This document shows positions 1 to 6,674 of a DNA stretch of 6,758 nucleotides, piece by piece (position 1 is the first letter of the stretch; each line of letters begins with the position of its first letter). Below the pieces are notes generated by a model. That model made no database searches. It was not told the origin of the DNA and worked only from the letters and a program-made list of their open reading frames with translations. A program made the position numbers and the translations under genes. The stretch is from Candidatus Omnitrophota bacterium (lineage in GTDB: Bacteria > Omnitrophota > Gorgyraeia > 2-02-FULL-51-18 > JAGOUK01), in NCBI GenBank assembly GCA_020058965.1, contig JAGVCY010000123.1:1-6758 (forward strand), in the 5' to 3' direction.

Positions 1-1240
1 CCGAAAAGACCCAAATCTCTTCAGTGCGTTCCGGCAGCCCCTGCTTGATATAGGAAGCGATTGCTTCCGTCAAAGCCTCAATACCCTCCCCCGTCGCGCA
101 GGATGTCGATATGGCGGCCGACCCATCCGGCCACGCGCGGTACCGTTTAAGGGCCTCCGCGGACGCGGCGTCCATTTTATTGATGATCAGCCGCTTTGAT
201 TTTTTTTCTAAAGAGTTCCAGTACTTCGTTTCGGTGTCCGTGGGATTGCGGGATCCGTCCGCGACAAAGAGCACTAGATCCGCTTCCTCCACCGCTTTGT
301 GCGAGCGTTCGACGCTTTCGGCCTCGATCGGATCCTGCGCGCTCCGCACCCCCGCGGTATCTGCCAAAAGAACCGGGTACCCGCCGATCTCAATCGTTTC
401 TTCCACGGTGTCCCGTGTCGTGCCCGGGTGCGGGCTGACGATCACCCGCTCTTTTTGTGTCAGTCGGTTCATCAGACTTGATTTTCCGACATTGGGTTCG
501 CCGGTGAGCACCACCCGCGCTCCGTCTCGAATCCAGCGCGCGTGACTCGCCCCGCCGATCAGCCGGTCCAGCTCGGTGATAAGGCCGCGTACTCGGTCCG
601 CGAGCTGGCGCATCTGCATCGGTTCCAAAAAATCATCCGGAAAATCGAGTGACGCTTCAATATGACTCAACAGCTGGGCGATTTCGTCCCGAAGCCCGCG
701 CACCCGCTTCGACAGATCCCCCTGCAATTGCCGTTGCGCGGCTTCCAGGGACTTTTCCGTTTTGGCCCGAATGACTTCGAGCACCGTTTCGGCCTGGATC
801 AGGTCGATCCGGCCGTTTAAAAAAGCGCGTTGGGTGAATTCGCCCGGCTCGGCCGCTCGCGCGCCGGCGGCCAGACAGCATTCCAATACTTTTTGCGTGA
901 CGGCCCGGCCGCCATGGCAGTTGATCTCGACCGTGTCCTCGCAGGTGTAACTTTTGGGCGCGCGCATCACCAACAAAACCACCTCATCCACCCGCGGCGC
1001 ATCGGGCTTTGCGGGCTCCATCACAAATCCGTATTGAACCGTGTGTGAATCCTGGCGGGATGGCAGAATATTCTTGGGAGATTTGAAGATCCGGTCCGCG
1101 ACTTCCAAAGCGCCGTCCCCGCTCAGCCGTATGATGCCGATACCGCCCTCGCCGACCGGAGTGGCGACCGCGGCGATCACGCTCGGGGCATACGCCCGCG
1201 GCGGCTGCGGCAACTGAGATATTTTATCGACGGGATTCAT
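1..1240 (-). CDS. mnmE: tRNA modification GTPase MnmE (TrmE), C-terminus cut off by the window edge
   Basis: MnmE works with MnmG to place the carboxymethylaminomethyl group on carbon 5 of the wobble uridine (U34) of certain tRNAs, using methylene-tetrahydrofolate and GTP hydrolysis. I translated 413 codons from the ATG at 1240; E. coli MnmE has 454 residues, so about 40 to 50 are missing. The N-terminal folate-binding domain (about 20-135) shows ATPVGEGGIGIIRLSG at 26-41, SYTCEDTVEINCHGG at 98-112 and EPGEFTQRAFLNGRIDLIQAE at 131-151. The helical domain begins about 135 and continues in ASLDFPDD (196-203). The inserted G domain has G1 GEPNVGKSS (247-255), G2 TTRDT (274-278), G3 DTAG (294-297), G4 NKMD (354-357) and a G5-like STSCATGEG (378-386). 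The C-terminal Cys-x-Gly-Lys motif lies outside the window. GAGGGG sits four bases before the ATG, which overlaps the folC stop as ATGA, so translation is probably coupled. Family assignment is secure. Confidence 0.96.
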   Translation of the reverse strand, partial: MNPVDKISQLPQPPRAYAPSVIAAVATPVGEGGIGIIRLSGDGALEVADRIFKSPKNILPSRQDSHTVQYGFVMEPAKPDAPRVDEVVLLVMRAPKSYTCEDTVEINCHGGRAVTQKVLECCLAAGARAAEPGEFTQRAFLNGRIDLIQAETVLEVIRAKTEKSLEAAQRQLQGDLSKRVRGLRDEIAQLLSHIEASLDFPDDFLEPMQMRQLADRVRGLITELDRLIGGASHARWIRDGARVVLTGEPNVGKSSLMNRLTQKERVIVSPHPGTTRDTVEETIEIGGYPVLLADTAGVRSAQDPIEAESVERSHKAVEEADLVLFVADGSRNPTDTETKYWNSLEKKSKRLIINKMDAASAEALKRYRAWPDGSAAISTSCATGEGIEALTEAIASYIKQGLPERTEEIWVFS

Positions 1241-2547
1241 GCGGCCCCTCGCATCCGATGTCGGCGGGCTTCCCCGGCGAGGTACAACGATCCGGTCACC
1301 AACACCAGGCCGGCCTCCGACGCGGATTTCTTTAAAAGTTCTTGGGCGTCCTGCCACCGATGCGCCAGCCGAACCGGCGCATCGAGCCCGGACCACTGCT
1401 CCGCGAGCTCCCGCTCGGACCACGCGCGGTCCGACTCAACGCCGACCGCGATCACTTCGACAGGGTTTAATTTTTTCATTTCTTCCATAAATTTTTGAGG
1501 GTTCTTATCTCTCATCATTCCGACCACGAGCCGAATCTTGCGGTTTGGAAAGTGCCGCTGGACCGCATCGGCCAGCGCCGCGGCGCTTTCGGTGTTGTGC
1601 GCGCCGTCCAACAGCAAGTCCGGGTGGCCCGGCATAAATTCCATCCGCACGGGCATTCGCAGACCCACCAGCCCGCGCGCGATCGCTTCGTCCGGAATGA
1701 TGTTGCCTGTTTTGTCCGAATAGGCCAGCGCGGCCATCACCGCCAGCCGCGCATTGCGGAGCTGATGACGGCCAAGCAGGCGTAGTCTCAGCGGACCGAG
1801 CGACTGTCCCGCCCGCGTCAAAATAAATTCCTGAAAATCCTGCCCAACGGAACCTTCGCTGATTTCCCAGAGCCCCGCATCCACGCGCAAAGCTCCCACG
1901 CGGTCGGCTTCCGCCCATAACGCGGCCGTAGCGGCGATCGGCTGATGCTCCAAGATCACGAACTGACCCGTTCTCATCACACCCGCTTTTTCCAGCGCGA
2001 TCTGCCCGATCGTCTCGCCCAAAACCGACTGATGTTCCAAGCCCAATTGAGTGATCACGGCCACCCGCGCGTCGCAAACATTCACCGCGTCAAATCGGCC
2101 TCCCAACCCGACCTCCAACACCACCACGTCGAGCGCGTGATTCACAAAATGCAAAAAAGCCAGCGCCGTCATGACTTCAAAGTACGTGGCGCGCTCCCCA
2201 TCGGAACCCGCGCGAAGCATGTCCGCGCCGTATCTCTCGATCAGCGCCGCCGCTTCCTCATCCAAAATATCCTGCCCCTCCGCCGCGATCCGCTCGTTCC
2301 ACCGGTCAATATGCGGAGAGGTGTACAATCCGGTGCGCAGCCCCGCCGCGCCAAGAATGGACGCGATCAAATGCGCCGTTGACCCCTTGCCTTTCGACCC
2401 CGCCACGATAATCACCGCCGGCAATCTCCGCTGCGGGTCCCCCACCCGCCCCAACAACTCCCGCATTCGATCCAGCGTCCTCGCCCGAGAAAACTCCCCC
2501 GTCCTCTCCAAATTATAAAACTGACATAAAAATAATTCTGGGCTCAT
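1237..2547 (-). CDS. folC: Folylpolyglutamate synthase / dihydrofolate synthase FolC (Mur ligase family)
   Basis: A cytoplasmic ATP-dependent ligase that adds glutamate to dihydropteroate and/or lengthens the gamma-glutamate tail of folates. With the start used here it has 436 residues, normal for the family. The P-loop is VAGSKGKGST (48-57). Next come YTSPH (75-79), EVGLGGRFDAVN (145-156), and GLEHQSVLG with the following EKAG (about 169-188, whose lysine matches the modified lysine of Mur ligases). The C-terminal domain has LLDGAHN (312-318) and VTGSLYLAGEAR (417-428). An in-frame ATG eight codons upstream (2571) would extend the protein, but it falls inside the inverted arm of the adjacent repeat. 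The ATG at 2547 has GGAG five bases upstream and gives the usual FolC N-terminus (xxFLCQFYNLERTGEF), so I prefer it. It follows purH across a 146-base hairpin element and overlaps mnmE by four bases. Whether it has both activities cannot be judged; both are likely if no other folC or folP-linked synthase exists. Confidence 0.95.
   Translation of the reverse strand: MSPELFLCQFYNLERTGEFSRARTLDRMRELLGRVGDPQRRLPAVIIVAGSKGKGSTAHLIASILGAAGLRTGLYTSPHIDRWNERIAAEGQDILDEEAAALIERYGADMLRAGSDGERATYFEVMTALAFLHFVNHALDVVVLEVGLGGRFDAVNVCDARVAVITQLGLEHQSVLGETIGQIALEKAGVMRTGQFVILEHQPIAATAALWAEADRVGALRVDAGLWEISEGSVGQDFQEFILTRAGQSLGPLRLRLLGRHQLRNARLAVMAALAYSDKTGNIIPDEAIARGLVGLRMPVRMEFMPGHPDLLLDGAHNTESAAALADAVQRHFPNRKIRLVVGMMRDKNPQKFMEEMKKLNPVEVIAVGVESDRAWSERELAEQWSGLDAPVRLAHRWQDAQELLKKSASEAGLVLVTGSLYLAGEARRHRMRGAA
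1245..1250 (-). promoter_or_regulatory. Ribosome binding site of mnmE
   Basis: On the minus strand GAGGGG precedes the mnmE ATG by four bases (CCGC). It lies inside the last codons of folC, and the ATG shares ATGA with the folC stop. This supports the chosen start and coupled translation of the two genes. Confidence 0.7.
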
Positions 2548-2552
2548 CTTAT

Positions 2553-2556
2553 CTCC
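2553..2556 (-). promoter_or_regulatory. Ribosome binding site that decides the folC start
   Basis: GGAG on the minus strand is followed by ATAAG and the ATG at 2545-2547. It begins directly where the inverted arm of the repeat (2557-2702) ends, so the repeat reaches right up to the folC ribosome binding site. The upstream alternative ATG at 2571 has no such site. Confidence 0.7.
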
Positions 2557-2702
2557 GCTGAAAAAGCCCAAGGGGTGTCCTCGAAGGGCTTTTGGAAGGC
2601 CGAGGCGTCCCCGCCGAGGCCGGACAAGGAGCGAGCGCGCCTCGTCTCAGACAGCGCGCGAGCGGCTCTGCCCGCAGAGGACGCCTCTTGGGCTTTTTCA
2701 GC
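2557..2702. repeat. 146-base element with 26-base inverted arms between purH and folC
   Basis: The arms 2557-2582 and 2677-2702 pair with each other over 26 positions: 24 Watson-Crick pairs and two that are G-U in plus-strand RNA (2573/2686 and 2576/2683). The outer 16 bases (GCTGAAAAAGCCCAAG and its complement) are perfect. The arms carry an A-tract and a T-tract, so either strand gives a terminator-like stem, but with about 94 bases between the arms. Other pairings compete: AAAAGCCC at 2562-2569 with GGGCTTTT at 2586-2593, and GAGGCGTCC at 2602-2610 with GGACGCCTC at 2679-2687. The interior also has GCGCGC at 2635-2640 and 2654-2659, and GCCGAGGC twice (2599-2606, 2613-2620). The left part recurs at 6720-6758. 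The element starts seven bases after the purH stop and ends at the folC ribosome binding site. There is no ORF, transposase or clear target duplication. It could be a dispersed palindromic (REP- or MITE-like) unit, an attenuator, or a repeat inserted into a terminator loop. Confidence 0.8.
2562..2593 (-). terminator. Possible intrinsic terminator or attenuator hairpin before folC
   Basis: In the direction of the operon, AAAAGCCC, a 16-base loop and GGGCTTTT form a compact eight-pair hairpin whose second arm runs into five T residues, then CAGC and the folC ribosome binding site. The U-tract is short and partly inside the stem. No room is left for a promoter between it and folC, so full termination would silence folC; partial termination or RNA processing is more likely. 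Weak evidence without transcript data. Confidence 0.35.
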
Positions 2703-2708
2703 AGCACG

Positions 2709-4274
2709 CTAATGGCTAAAATTTCTAATGCCGGTCAAAACCATGGCAATGCCGGCTTTGTCGCAGGCTTTGATGATCTCGGGCTCTTGAATCGAACCGC
2801 CGGGCTGGATGATGGCCTTGATGCCGTTGCGGGCTGCGAGTTGGATGGAGTCCGGCTTGGGGAAAAACCCGTCCGACGCCAGCACCGCGCCGCGCGCGTG
2901 TTTGCCGGCCTTTTTAAACGCGCTGGCGGCCGAATCCACGCGGGACGGTTGGCCCATGCCAATGCCGTACGCCACACCGTTTTTCATGACGACAATGGCG
3001 TTCGATTTGACGAAGCGGGTGAGCCGGAATGACGCGAGCAATTCATCAAGTTGCTTGGCGGTGGGTTTTTTGCGCGTAACTAATTTTAAGTTTTCTTTTT
3101 TGGCGTCGAGTTCATTCAAGTCCTGAACCAACAACCCGCCGGTGATGCGCTTAAAATCGGTTTCGGCGGCCGACGGCTTGCGGCCGATCTCGACGACGCG
3201 CAAATTTTTCTTGGTTTTAAAAACTTCCAACGCTTCCGCCGTAAAACCCGGGGCGATCACGCATTCCAAAAACCCCGCGGCGATCACCGTGCGCGCGGTC
3301 TTGCCGTCGACCGACCGGTTCAGACCGACAATGCCGCCAAACGCCGAGATCGGGTCACACGCGAAAGCGAGCTTGAAGGCCTTGGACAGATCCTTGTGGA
3401 TCGCGAATCCGCACGGGTTGTTGTGCTTGACAACCGTGGCGGACGGCGCGTCATAGGCGCTCACCAGCGCCCAGGTCGCTTCCAGGTCGAGGTAGTTGTT
3501 GTACGAAAGTTCCTTGCCGCCATGAACCTTCGCGTCGGCCAGACCCTTCACGCGGGACTCGTTCGATCGGTACAGCGCTGCTTTTTGATGCGGATTTTCG
3601 CCGTACCTCAGATCGCCGACCTTGCTATATCGAAGCGTGAGGTCGCTCGCCGCTCCGGCCGCGGCCGCTTCATGATGGATTCCCGCAAAATACCGCGCGA
3701 TCAGTCCGTCGTAGGCGGCCGTTGCCGCAAAAACCTTGCCCGCCAATTTTTTTCTAAAGTCCAGCGTGAGCGAACCTTCGCTTATTTCCAATTCTCTCAG
3801 CAGTTCGGCGTAATCCGCCGGATCGCAGACGGAAGCGACCGCGTCATGATTCTTGGCGGCGGACCGGAGCATAGCGGGACCTCCGATGTCGATCATTTCG
3901 ATGATTTTTTCGGGATCTTGGGTGGAGGCAAGTGTTTTTTCAAAAGGGTACAAACTCACGACCACGAGATCGATCAGTCCGATGCCGTGCTTTTTGGCCG
4001 CGTCCAAATGTTCGGTTTTGTCCCTGCGGGCCAAAATCCCTCCATGGATCAGCGGATGAAGCGTTTTGACCCGACCGTCCATCATCTCGGGAAAGCGGGT
4101 AACCTCCTGAACCTCGGTCACCGGAATCTTGTTTTCGCGCAGAGTTTTGGCGGTGCTGCCGGTCGAGACGACGCGGATCTCGTGTTTCACCAACTCCCGC
4201 GCGAATCCGACCAGACCCGTTTTGTCATAGACGCTGATCAGAGCGGTCCGTACTTTTCTCAAGCCGTATCCCAT
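2709..4274 (-). CDS. purH: Bifunctional AICAR transformylase / IMP cyclohydrolase PurH
   Basis: Catalyses the last two steps of purine synthesis: 10-formyl-tetrahydrofolate formylates AICAR, and FAICAR is then closed to IMP. The 521 residues match the usual family length of about 510-530, and both ends are intact. The IMP cyclohydrolase domain (about 1-200) shows ALISVYDKTG (11-20), STGSTAKTL (37-45), RVKTLHP (68-74), DLVVVSLYPF (102-111) and IDIGGPAMLRSAAKNH (128-143). The transformylase part (about 200-521) shows LRYGENPHQ (222-230), VKHNNPCGFA (282-291) with the catalytic Lys-His pair, DPISAFGG (307-314), KSNAIV (423-428), GMGQPSRVDS (439-448), SDGFFPKPDSI (467-477) and QPGGSIQEPEII (490-501), then the C-terminal TGIRNFSH, close to the family's TGxRHFRH. 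AAGGAG five bases before the ATG fixes the start. It lies 33 bases after pabC and just before the hairpin element. Its cofactor links it to the folate genes around it. Confidence 0.98.
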   Translation of the reverse strand: MGYGLRKVRTALISVYDKTGLVGFARELVKHEIRVVSTGSTAKTLRENKIPVTEVQEVTRFPEMMDGRVKTLHPLIHGGILARRDKTEHLDAAKKHGIGLIDLVVVSLYPFEKTLASTQDPEKIIEMIDIGGPAMLRSAAKNHDAVASVCDPADYAELLRELEISEGSLTLDFRKKLAGKVFAATAAYDGLIARYFAGIHHEAAAAGAASDLTLRYSKVGDLRYGENPHQKAALYRSNESRVKGLADAKVHGGKELSYNNYLDLEATWALVSAYDAPSATVVKHNNPCGFAIHKDLSKAFKLAFACDPISAFGGIVGLNRSVDGKTARTVIAAGFLECVIAPGFTAEALEVFKTKKNLRVVEIGRKPSAAETDFKRITGGLLVQDLNELDAKKENLKLVTRKKPTAKQLDELLASFRLTRFVKSNAIVVMKNGVAYGIGMGQPSRVDSAASAFKKAGKHARGAVLASDGFFPKPDSIQLAARNGIKAIIQPGGSIQEPEIIKACDKAGIAMVLTGIRNFSH

Positions 4275-4279
4275 GCTTT

Positions 4280-4285
4280 CTCCTT
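4280..4285 (-). promoter_or_regulatory. Ribosome binding site of purH
   Basis: AAGGAG lies five bases (AAAGC) before the purH ATG at 4272-4274, within the 33-base gap after pabC. This is the best Shine-Dalgarno match in the window, suggesting strong independent initiation of purH. Confidence 0.8.
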
Positions 4286-4307
4286 ATAACTTTTCACGAC
4301 GATCAAA

Positions 4308-5198
4308 TTATTTTTTCATCACCCGCGCGCGATACAGTTCGCGCAGCTGAGCCGCCCGCGGTCCGGGTCGTCCGTTTCCGATCCGCCTCGCGTCCAGTTC
4401 CACGACCGGCAACACTTCCACCGCGGAATTCGTCAAAAAAACTTCCTCCGCGTTAAAAAGATCGTGGCGCGTCACAGGGGCCTCCCGCACTTCCAAGCCC
4501 GCCGTCCGCGCCGACTCCAGCACGACCTTCCGCGTAACGCCCAACAAGATACCGCACGGCGCAGGCGGTGTCCATAAAACCCGGTCGCGTATCATCAAGA
4601 TATTTGAAACCGTCGTTTCGGCCGCTGTGCCAAAAGCATTCAGCAGCAGCAGATCCGCCATCGGAAGTTGGTTGCGCGAAATGGCGGCGCCTGAAGAACC
4701 GTCGGCGCGGGCTCCGGTCACAAGCGCGGCAAGCGCGTTTGAATAATCATTCCCCTTTACCTGCGCGGGACTCACCGCGGAACCCGCTTTGTGCACCGAT
4801 GATGTCATCAAACGCACGCCGGAGCGGTACCAGGATTCGGGGCATCCGGCAAAGCCGCGGACCACACAAAACATTCCGAAGTTGTCGGACTTCGCGCCGG
4901 TTCCGATGGACTGAACAGAAAAACGAGCCATCGCTTCCCGAAAGCCTGATTTTTTTACCGCTTCCAAAACCCTCAAGGTGATAAGCCGCGACGATGGGAC
5001 CGGAAAGCCGAGCGTCCGAGCGGATGCCCTCAGGCGGTCCGCATGCAGAGCGAGGCCGGCCACTTGTCCCGCGTAGACGCGCATCGTCTCAAAAACCGCG
5101 GGCCGGTCGAGCGCGCTAATCGGCAGCGCGGGTGTCGTGGGCTTTGCCGCATCCCAGGACATCCAAAAAGGCGCTGGCCTTGTGGAGTGTTTCTTCAT
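4308..5198 (-). CDS. pabC: Aminodeoxychorismate lyase PabC-like, PLP fold-type IV
   Basis: A PLP enzyme of the class IV aminotransferase fold. Beside pabB it most likely cleaves 4-amino-4-deoxychorismate to p-aminobenzoate and pyruvate. From the first ATG it has 296 residues. VFETMRVYAG (35-44), LALHADRLRASA (49-60), K148 in QVKGNDYSNALA (the Schiff-base lysine), E194 in TAAETTVSN (191-199), GILLGVTRKVVLE (216-228) and EEVFLTNSAVEVLPV (251-265) follow the family. The usual N-terminal glycine-rich GFxYGDG stretch is absent: the sequence goes from ALDRPA straight to VFETMR, as I recall from PabC domains of PabB-PabC fusions. The start is unclear. The ATG at 5198 overlaps pabB by 83 bases and lies in the codons for pabB's conserved YEET; AGGA is only two bases upstream. 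The ATG at 5162 (M13) overlaps by 47 bases and has no clear ribosome binding site. A branched-chain or D-amino acid aminotransferase is the alternative; the neighbours favour PabC. Confidence 0.85.
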   Translation of the reverse strand: MKKHSTRPAPFWMSWDAAKPTTPALPISALDRPAVFETMRVYAGQVAGLALHADRLRASARTLGFPVPSSRLITLRVLEAVKKSGFREAMARFSVQSIGTGAKSDNFGMFCVVRGFAGCPESWYRSGVRLMTSSVHKAGSAVSPAQVKGNDYSNALAALVTGARADGSSGAAISRNQLPMADLLLLNAFGTAAETTVSNILMIRDRVLWTPPAPCGILLGVTRKVVLESARTAGLEVREAPVTRHDLFNAEEVFLTNSAVEVLPVVELDARRIGNGRPGPRAAQLRELYRARVMKK

Positions 5199-6645
5199 AT
5201 TCCTTTTTGGGGTTTGAGTCAGCGACGATCCCCGCTCCGGCCTGCAAGTAGGCCCGTCGGCCGCGCGTCCACAGGGTACGGATCACGATATTCAGGTCGC
5301 AATTTCCGTCAAAGCCGATGTAACCGAGCGAGCCGGTGTACGGACCCCGCGCGTGTTTTTCGAGCTCGCCGATGATTCGCATGGCGCTCACCTTCGGCGC
5401 GCCGGTGATCGTTCCTCCGGGAAAAACCGCGCGGATCACATCCCACACATCCGCGTCCGCGCGCATTTTGCCGACCACATTCGAAACAATATGCCTCACA
5501 TGGGAATACCGCTCGACCGTCATCAGCTCATTCACGCGAACCGTTCCGGACTCGCACACCCGGCCGAGGTCGTTGCGCTCCAAGTCCACGAGCATCACGT
5601 GCTCCGCGCGTTCCTTGGGGCTCAGCATCAGCTCCTGATTTAATTTTTTATCACGCGCCGCGTTACTCGAGCGCGGCCGCGTCCCCGCGATCGGACGGGT
5701 TGACACTTCTCTCCCCTGGACCCTCACGAGTCGTTCCGGCGACGCCGACACCAGGCAATAATCATCGAAATCAGCATAAGCGGAAAACGCGGTTGGATTC
5801 AAAGCCGATTGGCGCAAATAAAGCCCATAAGGGTCGCCGCTAAATCTGAACTCAAGCAATTGCGAGAGGTTGACCTGATACACATCCCCCTGCCGGATCC
5901 ACTCCCGAACCCGCCGAACCGCGGCAATAAACTTTTGCCGTGCCCGCGCGGGACTGCCGATCAGACGAGCTCCCGGACTTTTGGATGCAGCCGCCTGCCG
6001 GTTAGTGTTTGGAGGGGCGCAACATACGGATTCCGTCCGTCTGTAAAAAACATTGCGGGTATCGGCTATGCACTCGGACCAACTGCTTTCGCGCAACGCG
6101 CGCGCCGAGAACCATCTAAACATGAACGCCCGTTTATGCCGATGATCGACCACGACACCCCGGTCGTAAAATCCCATGTCGACGTCAGGCAAATTCCATG
6201 GATCCCTGACCCGAACCCCGCGCGGCTCAATTTGATCCTTCAGCTCATACGAAAATAGTCCCGCCATCCCGCCTGAAAACGGCAGCGGTCCTTGATGAGA
6301 AGTTTTAAACGCTCGGCTGAGCCGCCGCAGCGCCTCGAGCGGATCCCCCGTCCCGCGTCGGACCACACGTTCCGCGCCCGACGCGCTTTTTTTGGTGACC
6401 GCCCAGTTTTTTTTCCTAGATTTAAAAACCTGAAACGGTTCCGCGAGCAAGATCGAGTACCGCCCCGTCACCCCCTCCGCCCGCGCCGACTCCAAAAGCA
6501 ACGGCCGCCACGCCCCGCGCGCGATCGGCTCAAAAAACCCCCTCACCGACCCCGGAAAATCCATCTCCACCACAAACGAACAGGACTCCCCCCTCCGCCT
6601 GATCCTCTCAAAAACTTTTTTACTAGGAAACTCCACATCTTTCAT
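5116..6645 (-). CDS. pabB: Aminodeoxychorismate synthase component I PabB (TrpE/PabB family)
   Basis: Converts chorismate, with ammonia from a PabA/TrpG glutaminase, into 4-amino-4-deoxychorismate, the precursor of p-aminobenzoate and folate. It has 509 residues, slightly longer than E. coli PabB (453). The N-terminal part has LLLESAR (49-55), the tryptophan-site motif shared by TrpE and PabB. The chorismate-binding domain (about 235-497) shows IRQGDVYQVNLSQ (250-262), NPTAFSAY (283-290), SASPERL (300-306), TRPIAGTRPR (316-325), AEHVMLVDLERNDLG (347-361), FPGGTITGAPK (408-418), RGPYTGSLGYI (433-443), DLNIVIRT (450-457) and the C-terminal KEYEETLHKA (481-490) with the late glutamates. NPTAFSAY and PYTGSLGYI resemble PabB rather than TrpE (NPSPYM). 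A320 occupies the place of the catalytic lysine of E. coli PabB (PIKGT), as in TrpE, so anthranilate synthase is a minor alternative. Neighbouring pabC and folC decide for PabB. No PabA is in the window. Confidence 0.9.
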   Translation of the reverse strand: MKDVEFPSKKVFERIRRRGESCSFVVEMDFPGSVRGFFEPIARGAWRPLLLESARAEGVTGRYSILLAEPFQVFKSRKKNWAVTKKSASGAERVVRRGTGDPLEALRRLSRAFKTSHQGPLPFSGGMAGLFSYELKDQIEPRGVRVRDPWNLPDVDMGFYDRGVVVDHRHKRAFMFRWFSARALRESSWSECIADTRNVFYRRTESVCCAPPNTNRQAAASKSPGARLIGSPARARQKFIAAVRRVREWIRQGDVYQVNLSQLLEFRFSGDPYGLYLRQSALNPTAFSAYADFDDYCLVSASPERLVRVQGREVSTRPIAGTRPRSSNAARDKKLNQELMLSPKERAEHVMLVDLERNDLGRVCESGTVRVNELMTVERYSHVRHIVSNVVGKMRADADVWDVIRAVFPGGTITGAPKVSAMRIIGELEKHARGPYTGSLGYIGFDGNCDLNIVIRTLWTRGRRAYLQAGAGIVADSNPKKEYEETLHKASAFLDVLGCGKAHDTRAAD

Positions 6646-6668
6646 CGCCGTATTGTACCCAATCCCAC
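6642..6668 (-). CDS. Possible eight-codon leader ORF overlapping the pabB start
   Basis: GTG at 6666-6668 opens a frame of eight codons (VGLGTIRR if read literally, fMet first) ending in a TGA that shares ATGA with the pabB ATG. GAGGAG (6675-6680) lies six bases before this GTG, an ideal distance, whereas it is 29 bases from the pabB ATG, which has no near ribosome binding site. The mini-ORF may therefore load ribosomes that reinitiate on pabB. It has no run of a single amino acid such as tryptophan that would suggest classical attenuation. It could be chance, since the frame is short. Confidence 0.35.
   Translation of the reverse strand: MGLGTIRR
6652..6657 (-). promoter_or_regulatory. Possible -10 hexamer just before pabB
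   Basis: TACAAT matches the sigma-70 -10 consensus at five of six bases and ends six bases before the pabB ATG, so a transcript from it would be nearly or wholly leaderless. The -35 position (17 bases upstream) holds GAGGAG, not TTGACA, and this would conflict with use of that site for ribosome binding. Low confidence; the true promoter may lie beyond the window. Confidence 0.2.
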
Positions 6669-6674
6669 GATTTT

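Noticed and set aside
111..545. Plus-strand open frame of 144 codons opposite mnmE
   Set aside because: It is the antisense shadow of the MnmE G domain, whose G1 to G4 motifs read cleanly on the minus strand.
1505..2077. Open frame of 190 codons on the minus strand inside folC
   Set aside because: It lies in another frame of folC, is rich in Gly, Arg and Ala as shadow frames are, and has no recognisable domain.
2557..2702. Insertion sequence or CRISPR-type repeat
   Set aside because: There is no transposase, no clear target duplication and no regular spacer pattern; the two repeat copies are about 4 kb apart.
2592..3032. Plus-strand open frame crossing the repeat into purH
   Set aside because: Its first third is repeat sequence and the rest is antisense to purH; nothing suggests a protein.
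3396..4289. Open frame of 297 codons on the plus strand opposite purH
   Set aside because: It is antisense to well-conserved purH codons, shows no family motif and has no good ribosome binding site; long antisense frames are expected in GC-rich genes.
5116..6645. Annotation as trpE (anthranilate synthase component I)
   Set aside because: PIAGT would fit, but NPTAFSAY, PYTGSLGYI and the pabC, folC and purH neighbours favour PabB; no trp gene is visible.
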